From contig CAMWLX010000169.1 in NCBI GenBank assembly GCA_947175225.1, positions 1-7,479 of the forward strand: a DNA stretch of 7,479 bases, in the 5' to 3' direction. Position 1 is the first letter of the stretch, and every line of letters begins with the position of its first letter. Source of the DNA: an uncultured Porphyromonadaceae bacterium (GTDB lineage Bacteria > Bacteroidota > Bacteroidia > Bacteroidales > Muribaculaceae). Of this stretch, positions 1 through 6,800 are shown in pieces. Under the pieces are notes generated by a model. That model was given only the letters and a program-made list of their open reading frames with translations, did no database searches and was not told the DNA's origin. Both the position numbers and the translations under genes were made by a program.

Positions 1-2
1 GT

Positions 3-1793
3 TTATTCATAAAGTATCTCCACATCGGAATAAGCCATATGCTCCCCTTCTGAGAGGCGGTCTGCCTCTATCCGAAGCACAGATGCCTTGACCGGATCAA
101 ATTTGACTGTCTGCCAGATCGGATTATTGACAATATTCGAAAACTCTCCGGAAGCTACTTTCTTCCAGTTGTTCCAATCTGTTGTGGCATAAACCGAATA
201 ATGAGTCACAGTCCCTTCTTTAGAAAGTGTCGGAGGCAAATAACGTATGCCCGACACAGTTTTCTCCCCTCCTAACTCTATAGCCATCTGCTTGGGAGAC
301 ATATAAAAAATTCTAAGATCAGAACATTTCTTTTCGCCTGAATCAGGGATATCAGCAGTCAGTTCCGGAGCATTATAAATAGACAATCCTGATATCAGAG
401 GAACGGCTTTGCTATCAGTCACCCTAAAACGAACTTTATCTGCAGTCACTGTCGGAAAACACACTATTCGTTTGCGTCCTATTGTGGTCAGTCTGCCATC
501 CTCAGTCAAAGCGTCTTTCAATGGAACCCAGTTCCCGTCACAAAAGGCTTCAATTTCCCATGTCTTAACCCTCTGTCCAAGTGGTATATACTCCTCGGCC
601 ACAAATCTATTGAAAGTAACAGGGTTATCAAATGACAGAATCACTTCACCCGTAGAGGCCCCATCCTGTGGCATCCAATAAGTGTTTCTATCGCCATCAT
701 TAATCTCCGGATGATCCGTTTTTGCCTTTTTTGCCAAGTCTTCCTTAAAGACTTCTTTTACCATTTTTGCAAAAGCTGCACCACGCACGCTATCTGTAGG
801 ATGAATCCTGCCATTTGGCATAATCGGGAAATTTAAAAGCAATGTTGAGTTTCTTCCTACTGATTTATAATATGTGTCCATGAGTTTGGAAAGACTCTTC
901 ACATTCTCATCTTCTGTAGTATGATAAAACCAACCGGGACGAATGCTCGTGTTTGTTTCTCCGGGAACCCAAGAGTCGCCATTCTCCAATCCAAAATGCA
1001 GCATTCCCCAATCTACTTCTCCATCCTTATTTAGAAGACTCCAGTTTGTAGCTCCTACCTCACCTGCCTCAGTTCCGACCCAGCGCAAGTCTCCACGGTC
1101 ACTGCCGTCATTCCATATCAGGCAGTCAGACTGGATGCGACGTATCATTCTGTATGTTTCAGGCCATTTATAATATGTAGTGCGATCTATCTTACGGATT
1201 TCATTTGCACCGCCATACCAACCGTCGCCTCCATTAGCACCGTCAAACCATACTTCAAAGACATCTCCGTAATTAGTGAGAAGCTCGTTTAGTTGATTTT
1301 TGAAATATGTCACATATTTATCCCTGCCATATTCAGGATGATTTCGATCCCAAGGAGAAAGATAAACGGCAAACTTCAAGCCCTCTTCGCGGCAGGCATC
1401 AGCAAGCTCCCTTACTACGTCACCTTTCCCCTCTTTCCAAGGGGAATTCTTGACTGAATATTCTGTGAATGCTGATGGCCACATGCAGAAGCCGCAATGA
1501 TGCTTGGCAGTAAAGATTATCCCTTTCATACCTGCATCTTTGCACACCTTTACCCATTGCTTCACATCAAGATCTGAAGGATTAAACAGCTCCGGACTTT
1601 CGTCTCCATAGCCCCATTCTTGATCGGTATATGTATTTAGCGAGTAATGTATAAAAGCATACGTCTCCATATCCTGCCATTTTAACTGATTTTCAGATGG
1701 AGTTGGACCAAAAGCTTTAGGAGTTTCACCTAAACTTGAAAAACTGCCAACTGCTCCGGTAGCAAGACATAAAGAAATAAAAAATCTTTTCAT
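3..1793 (-). CDS. Secreted GH29 alpha-L-fucosidase with C-terminal F5/8-type-C-like domains
   Basis: This 596-residue protein probably removes terminal alpha-L-fucose from glycans in the periplasm or at the cell surface. An ATG start is followed by a basic, hydrophobic signal sequence (residues 1 to about 22). The GH29 (beta/alpha)8 catalytic domain spans about 30-360. Seen motifs are FIHY (H49), AKHHCGFCMWPS (H98, H99) and VWFDG, whose D184 is the expected nucleophile. RWVGTEAG follows, with E242 the best acid/base candidate. The KHHCGFC and RW-G-E pattern resembles the GH29-B branch, which in known members prefers alpha-1,3/1,4-linked (Lewis-type) fucose; the exact linkage is an inference. 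Residues about 365-475 and 490-596 look like two beta-sandwich F5/8-type-C (CBM32-like) regions that may bind sugar. The gene ends in TAA two bases from the window edge, so it is complete. It lies 74 bp downstream of the GH43 gene on the same strand, suggesting one transcription unit. The family call is firm; the substrate is not. Confidence 0.93.
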   Translation of the reverse strand: MKRFFISLCLATGAVGSFSSLGETPKAFGPTPSENQLKWQDMETYAFIHYSLNTYTDQEWGYGDESPELFNPSDLDVKQWVKVCKDAGMKGIIFTAKHHCGFCMWPSAFTEYSVKNSPWKEGKGDVVRELADACREEGLKFAVYLSPWDRNHPEYGRDKYVTYFKNQLNELLTNYGDVFEVWFDGANGGDGWYGGANEIRKIDRTTYYKWPETYRMIRRIQSDCLIWNDGSDRGDLRWVGTEAGEVGATNWSLLNKDGEVDWGMLHFGLENGDSWVPGETNTSIRPGWFYHTTEDENVKSLSKLMDTYYKSVGRNSTLLLNFPIMPNGRIHPTDSVRGAAFAKMVKEVFKEDLAKKAKTDHPEINDGDRNTYWMPQDGASTGEVILSFDNPVTFNRFVAEEYIPLGQRVKTWEIEAFCDGNWVPLKDALTEDGRLTTIGRKRIVCFPTVTADKVRFRVTDSKAVPLISGLSIYNAPELTADIPDSGEKKCSDLRIFYMSPKQMAIELGGEKTVSGIRYLPPTLSKEGTVTHYSVYATTDWNNWKKVASGEFSNIVNNPIWQTVKFDPVKASVLRIEADRLSEGEHMAYSDVEILYE

Positions 1794-1867
1794 AAATAAT
1801 ATGTATCTTCTCGTGTCATATTGAATAATGCATTTTATCTAATATGAATTATGCATTAACAATCAGA
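1794..1867. other. Intergenic gap between GH43 and GH29 genes
   Basis: This 74-bp AT-rich spacer has no TAnnTTTG box with a spaced TTG on the minus strand, so the two enzyme genes are probably co-transcribed. The sequence directly before the GH29 ATG is A/T-rich with no Shine-Dalgarno-like purine run, as is usual in Bacteroidota. It contains the direct repeat listed separately. Confidence 0.6.
1822..1857. repeat. Direct repeat TGAATWATGCATT with 23-bp period
   Basis: TGAATAATGCATT (1822-1834) and TGAATTATGCATT (1845-1857) agree at 12 of 13 positions, start to start 23 bp apart. AraC-family regulators commonly bind direct repeats about two helical turns apart, so this could be an operator for the neighbouring regulator. 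Because ATGCAT is self-complementary, the same bases also allow a 7-bp RNA stem (AATGCAT/ATGCATT) with a 17-nt loop, which might instead mark mRNA processing between the cistrons. Confidence 0.45.
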
Positions 1868-3454
1868 TTATTCTTTTGAAACTCCAGTCTCGGTTAGCGT
1901 AATCGGCAAAATTTTCCCTTCTGCATCGAAGTGAAGAGGTTCGACACAGACTTGCCTGCGGCAATCCCCACCCGGCTCACCGTCGTGCATATATGAGCCA
2001 TCATGATAGAAGAGATACCATTTGCCATTGAATTCATTGACCGATGGATGAATTGTAAAACCAAACTTAGCCGGGCCTGTGACGAGCCCTCCGTATGTCC
2101 ATGGGCCAGTGATATTGTCTGCCATTGAGTAGGCAAGTTGTTCAGGTTGCACTCCGGGAGCATCTGCAGCATATACATTATAATATTTACCGTTGCGCTT
2201 GAAAAGCCATGGTCCTTCTGAGACATTGCGGACACCCATGTGCATTACTTCGCCTTCGAGTTCAATCATATTATCCTTCAGTCGTGAGACATAGAAGTCG
2301 CCATTGCCCCATACAATCCATGCCTGACCATCATCGTCGATCAATACTGTCGGATCGATATCGGCATTCCATCTGTGTGAGTCAGGAGTCATGTCGTCAG
2401 TGATGAGTGGCTCACGGTCAAGTCTGGCTGGGAGATAAGGGCCAAGAGGATTGTCAGCAACAGCAACATCTATTGCATGCCGACCATTGCGCACATCATC
2501 TAAAGTGACATAGTAGTAGAACTTTCCATCACGCTCAACTACTTGTCCAGCCCATGCCCCATAAGGATTAGCGTATGGGAAATCTGAAGCTTTCAATACT
2601 ACTCCATGGCATTCCCAATTTTTCATATCTTTAGTGGAGTAAGCTACCCAATGAGGCATATTAAACCAACCTCCGGGGGAAGCGCAGTCCTCCCCTACGA
2701 ATGCATAAAGTCGGTCGCCAACTACTGTACAAGCCGGATCTGCTGTGAGGCGATCTGTGAAAATTGGATTCTCTCCAGCAAGACGTTCACGACCGCTTCC
2801 ACTGATAGCGAGATTTTTTATAGCCCCTTTTCTGACTTGAAGAGCATTAGGGAAGCCCCCGGGATAACCTCTTCCTATTACCCAACGGCTTGCCATTGCC
2901 GGCATAACAGGACCGGAGTACTCAAATGTGGATTCATCCCAATTATTGCCATCTTCAGATATGGATAAGCTAAGCAAGGATTTTGTCAAATCTTCATCGG
3001 CAATGCCTTTCACTCTAACTTTAATCCAATCTCCAGGTTTTATTTTTCCACCTGCCCAGATTCGATGCTCTTTGCCATAAGAATCTGTTACCTCTGCGAA
3101 AATTCGTTCAACTGTCGGATCAAAGCCTACCATTATTCCGGCTGCCTCATTATATCGAGTACCTTCCTTGCAAATGAATACTTGTTCAGTAAGGTTTGTA
3201 TTGACTTGCGCATCGAAAGTCATATCGAAAGATTTTCTGAAATCTGCATAAAACAGACTTGTCTTTGGATCTGTAAAAAACTCATTACAGTCAAGGGTAA
3301 GTATCGTATCCGGATTCTGAATTCCAAAATCCTTAAAATCTCCTTTCATTATTGGGTGCTTCACATCCGAAATCTTTGAAACCGCATGCTGAGCATGACA
3401 ACACATTGAAGTTGCCAAAATCAAAGCAGAAAATACAAACGCTTTTTTCTTCAT
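1868..3454 (-). CDS. Secreted GH43-family glycosidase (arabinofuranosidase/xylosidase-like) with N-terminal beta-sandwich-like domain
   Basis: This 528-residue exported enzyme belongs to the five-bladed beta-propeller family GH43. Known members act as alpha-L-arabinofuranosidases, beta-xylosidases, galactanases or related inverting enzymes. The start is ATG, followed by a signal peptide with a likely type I cut after CHA (A21). The cysteines at 18-19 do not form a good lipobox. Residues about 45-220 look like a concanavalin/LamG- or DUF1349-like sandwich (for example the WIKVRVKG strand near 143-150 and SISEDGNNW at 164-172). The propeller runs from about 230 to 520. All three expected GH43 carboxylates are visible: D239 in TADP (general base), D367 in DIDPTVLIDDDG (pKa modulator) and E413 in SEGPWLFKRNGKYY (general acid). 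H469 in IHPSVNEFNGKWYLFYHD is the usual active-site histidine. The gene follows the regulator after 366 bp, behind a promoter-like site, and leads into the GH29 gene. The family is clear; subfamily and substrate cannot be read from the sequence. Confidence 0.92.
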   Translation of the reverse strand: MKKKAFVFSALILATSMCCHAQHAVSKISDVKHPIMKGDFKDFGIQNPDTILTLDCNEFFTDPKTSLFYADFRKSFDMTFDAQVNTNLTEQVFICKEGTRYNEAAGIMVGFDPTVERIFAEVTDSYGKEHRIWAGGKIKPGDWIKVRVKGIADEDLTKSLLSLSISEDGNNWDESTFEYSGPVMPAMASRWVIGRGYPGGFPNALQVRKGAIKNLAISGSGRERLAGENPIFTDRLTADPACTVVGDRLYAFVGEDCASPGGWFNMPHWVAYSTKDMKNWECHGVVLKASDFPYANPYGAWAGQVVERDGKFYYYVTLDDVRNGRHAIDVAVADNPLGPYLPARLDREPLITDDMTPDSHRWNADIDPTVLIDDDGQAWIVWGNGDFYVSRLKDNMIELEGEVMHMGVRNVSEGPWLFKRNGKYYNVYAADAPGVQPEQLAYSMADNITGPWTYGGLVTGPAKFGFTIHPSVNEFNGKWYLFYHDGSYMHDGEPGGDCRRQVCVEPLHFDAEGKILPITLTETGVSKE

Positions 3455-3477
3455 TAGATATTAGATTTGTTAAAATG

Positions 3478-3507
3478 CAAAATTAATAAAAAACTATCAA
3501 TACCCAA
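3478..3507 (-). promoter_or_regulatory. Bacteroides-type promoter candidate for the GH43-GH29 genes
   Basis: On the minus strand TTG (3507-3505) is followed after 19 bp by TAATTTTG (3485-3478). This matches the known Bacteroides pattern of a TTG/TTTG -33 box and a TAnnTTTG -7 box. The -7 box ends 23 nt before the GH43 ATG, predicting a very short leader of roughly 15-20 nt. No comparable site was seen in the 74-bp gap before the GH29 gene, so this promoter would serve both enzymes. Confidence 0.5.
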
Positions 3508-3594
3508 TAAATCACTCTTCTCATTTCTGTAAGTTTTCGTAACATACTTTTTACAAAATCGTATACATTGTTGAAGAAATCAACTTTTCGATTC

Positions 3595-3635
3595 AAAACA
3601 AGGATGGAGAGCTTATATGATAGCATCCCCATCCT
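3595..3635 (-). terminator. Possible terminator or hairpin downstream of the regulator
   Basis: In the transcribed direction the arm AGGATGG (3635-3629) pairs with CCATCCT (3607-3601) around a 21-nt interior that can pair further (GCTAT with ATAAGC). The second arm is followed by TTGTTTT, an interrupted T-rich run. This could end the regulator transcript about 190 nt after its stop codon. The broken U tract and long interior make it a weak call. Confidence 0.3.
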
Positions 3636-3653
3636 CTTTAATTGATCCATTAT

Positions 3654-3674
3654 ACTTATTAATATTTAATAAGT
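3654..3674. repeat. Perfect 9-bp inverted repeat in the regulator-GH43 gap
   Basis: ACTTATTAA (3654-3662) and TTAATAAGT (3666-3674) are perfect reverse complements around the 3-nt centre TAT. It lies about 150 bp upstream of the candidate promoter. It may be a dimer-binding operator or simply an AT-rich hairpin; no T tract follows on the transcribed strand that would make it an obvious terminator. Confidence 0.5.
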
Positions 3675-3685
3675 CATTGTTAGAG

Positions 3686-3701
3686 CCTTGAATTATCAAG
3701 G
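3686..3701. repeat. Short hairpin CCTTGA/TCAAGG
   Basis: CCTTGA (3686-3691) and TCAAGG (3696-3701) pair perfectly around the loop ATTA. It is 12 bp from the 9-bp inverted repeat, on the regulator side. No T run follows on either strand. It may form a stable mRNA 3' end for the regulator transcript or be a protein-binding dyad. Confidence 0.4.
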
Positions 3702-3820
3702 GTCGGAGTAATTTTGGCTGACAATCTTTATTATGCATCTAAATCTCGCCTTAGTAAATCCGACAGGTGCAAAATTATAGATTTTTCGCGTTTCTTAGGT
3801 TATGATTGGATGCAAATGTG

Positions 3821-6800
3821 TTATGAAATGAACTCTGGTTTTGAATCAATGTCTTTTTTATGTTTTGTTCTGTATTCCGTTGGGGTATATCCCATAAATC
3901 GCTTGAAAGTGGTAGAAAATTGAGACTGGGAAGAGAATCCCAGGGCATATGCAATCTGAGTGATGTCCAGATCATCATGCTTCAACAATTCGCATGCCCT
4001 CTGCAAACGCATATTTCGAATATACTCGCTTGGATTTATACCAAGCCGGTCTTTCATTCTTCTATACAAATGAGTTCTGCTGATTCCTACTACTTCAGCA
4101 AGCTTATCCACATTCATATCATCTTCATCAATCCTTTCCTCCAAGATTTTATTAACACGCTCTATCAGGGCTTCATCATTACCCTTAATATTTGGCAACA
4201 ACGGTTGTATTATATCTTCATCTGCCTCAATTGGTATATTACCAACTATATTCTTATCTTCTAAACTTACAACTGGTTGCAGCCCTGAGTCTGTGTCATG
4301 CACATTATCTTCAGATGAGATATTCTCTTCATTTATTAATTCTTCCTGAGAATATTTACTTTTTTCTAAAGGAATAATCACATTAAAAATTCCTCCGATG
4401 ATTCCATCTTTTCTTTTTTCAACATAAATTTCTCCATGATGCAGCCTGACATATCTTCGGCATATATCCAATCCCAAACTAAAGCTATCGTCTGAGAATA
4501 AAATGCCGTTTTCCAATCTATTTGAACTGCTGAAAATATCAGCAGAAGAATCAAATTCAAGCCACTTACCATTACCTATCAAACAGATCTTTGCACTCAC
4601 TCCTCCACCATCAACCGACTTATTGAGCAAAATCTCAACTTTACCATCCTTGGGAGTATATTTTAGGGCATTAGATATCAAATTTACCATTATTCTATCA
4701 ATGACAGTTCGGTCGATCCATACATCTTCCCAATTATCTTTTGAAACAAATGTGAGTTCAATACCTTTATCTTGAGCCTGCGGCTGAAACATCTCCACAA
4801 TCTCAGCAATGAAATCAGGCAAATTAGTCAACCTACATTCAAGTCCTTTTATGCCATTGTCTATTCTATTAAGATCAAGAAGCTGGTTGACAATATTTAG
4901 AATCCTATGAGCATTTCGGTAGACACCACGAATCCGTTCGCGCAAACCGCTACTCAACCTTTCCTTCAACATAGCCTCTAAAGGACCAAGAATAAGAGTC
5001 AAAGGAGAACGCATATCACGCGACATATCCATCAAGAACTCAAGTTTCTTTTTGTGCAGGCGTTCTTGATGTCTTTTTCTTATCACTGTCACTACCATAT
5101 ATAACAGGAAAATAAAAATCAGAATATAAACTATCTTAGCAAGCCATGTAAGATACCATGGATGAGCTACATGTATAGTAATTTCTGAAACAGGAGACTC
5201 AACTCCGGCTTCTTCAGCTTTGAATTGCAATGTATATTTTCCCGGAGCTAACGAAGAAAGATTGATAAGATCAGAGCCATCCGGAAGTTCCACCCAATCC
5301 TCATCTCCTGAGAACCTCCAAAGATAGTTCAAATTAGAAGTATCCCTAAAATCCATAGTAGATATCCGAAAAGCAATGGAATTCTCATCATGTGATAGAT
5401 GTATGACTTCAGGATACCCTGATGAATCAATCGGATTTATCTTTTTGCCTTTCACATACATATCAGTTATTTTTAAACCATGAGGAAATGTAGGCAAAGC
5501 AATTGATAATGAAGAGAAAGAGGTCAATCCCATATGTCCGGCAGCATAGATCATATCCGAATCTGTGGAGTATTCCATATTTTCAAAAGTGCTTTCAACT
5601 ATTCCGTTTCCTCCAATATAAGCTATAACCATACCTTCTCTTGGAGATTGATAATTTAAGCCGCGCATTGTCCCAATCCATTTTCCTCCATTGCCATCTA
5701 TTGCAATTGACCTAACATCATTATCAGATAGACATTCGAGAGTGGTGTATTTCTCAAAGTCTTTTGTTTCCATATTATATCTAATCAAGCCATTGCTCGT
5801 GCCCAAAAGAATAAAGTTTTCATTTTCAGGAACAATATCAAATACGGCACATGCCATATATGGAGTTTGGTCGATATCTTCAAATTTTCCAGTTGTTGTA
5901 TTATAACATGCTACTCCTCCAAACGACCCAATCCATAGATTGTCATCATAAGCCTTGATAGTTGTAATATATGGCGACACTACTCTTTTGGTATCTGCAC
6001 CGGAAGATAAAAATTCCTTTTCTCCGGTTTTTGGATTATACCTCATCAAACCAGTAGCATAAACTCCGATATAGATGCACCCGTCACTGCCCTCACAGAC
6101 TTTTAAGGATAGACATTTATCTGAAATATCGACTAATTTCTCCAATACTCCTGAATTGAGATCGAGTTTCCATACTCCACTTTCAAGCACTCCCAAAATA
6201 GCCTTATCATTTTCAGTGATATCAATTGAAGTAATGGCACTTCCTTCCGGAATATTCGACTTCTTCAATAACTTCCCTTCTTTTGACACAATGGCAACCT
6301 CACCAATGCTATTGCCTATGACATAGTTTCCCTTCCAAACCCTCATAGCTGACAAAGGGAGATCAAAATCCTTAACTATATCTGAAACTCCTCGATATAA
6401 AAACGAGAGACCTTCGACAGGGAGAAACACCACACCACAATAATCGCAACCTATCCACAATGACCCGTCTGACGATCCATACACCGCTCCGATCCGAGAA
6501 GACTTCATATCAATAAAGGGACAATATATATCACAATATTTTGCCTTATCTGAATCTGAACTAATTTCCCATAATCCTGCACCGTATGTAGCCAAATATA
6601 CTCTGTTATCTATTGATGAGGATAAATTATTTACCTTAATATCTGATTTCAATTGGATATGCGTCTTTGTTTTAGAAATGAGATTAAAACGATCGACGCC
6701 TTTGAACGTATTTATGATTAATGAACCGTTATGCTCTTGGCTGATATCACAAACAGCAGAATTCATTTCAACTATCATCTTCCATTGATGCTCATTAGTC

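Larger units (their letters stand above)
3455..3820. other. Intergenic region between regulator and GH43 gene (366 bp)
   Basis: This AT-rich gap holds no convincing gene. It contains, from the regulator side: an ATGCAT-containing site near 3730-3738; a 6-bp hairpin with a 4-nt loop (3686-3701); a 9-bp inverted repeat with a 3-nt centre (3654-3674); a 7-bp inverted repeat followed by a T-rich stretch (3595-3635); a 5-bp inverted repeat GTTGA/TCAAC (3570-3584); and a promoter-like pair of boxes just before the GH43 start. It is the most likely place for the regulator's operator, since HTCS-type proteins usually act on the promoter of the adjacent enzyme or SusC/D gene. A second TAnnTTTG match (TAATTTTG, 3777-3770) lacks a suitably spaced TTG. 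Confidence 0.6.

Noticed and set aside
2606..2968. 120-codon plus-strand open frame inside the GH43 gene
   Set aside because: It is antisense to the GH43 sequence with its catalytic motifs; composition is Cys/Ser/Ile-rich and unlike a real protein.
3390..3454. GH43 protein as a surface lipoprotein, given cysteines at residues 18-19
   Set aside because: The residues before the cysteines (T-S-M) do not fit a lipobox, and CHA-Q gives a better type I cleavage site, so lipidation is not supported.
3714..3923. 69-codon plus-strand open frame overlapping the regulator stop and the gap
   Set aside because: It overlaps the end of the regulator in antisense, has no promoter or ribosome-site evidence and no recognisable product.
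3860..4264. 134-codon plus-strand open frame inside the regulator's 3' end
   Set aside because: It is wholly antisense to the AraC domain and linker, which have clear family motifs; its translation shows no recognisable domain and is typical of an antisense shadow.
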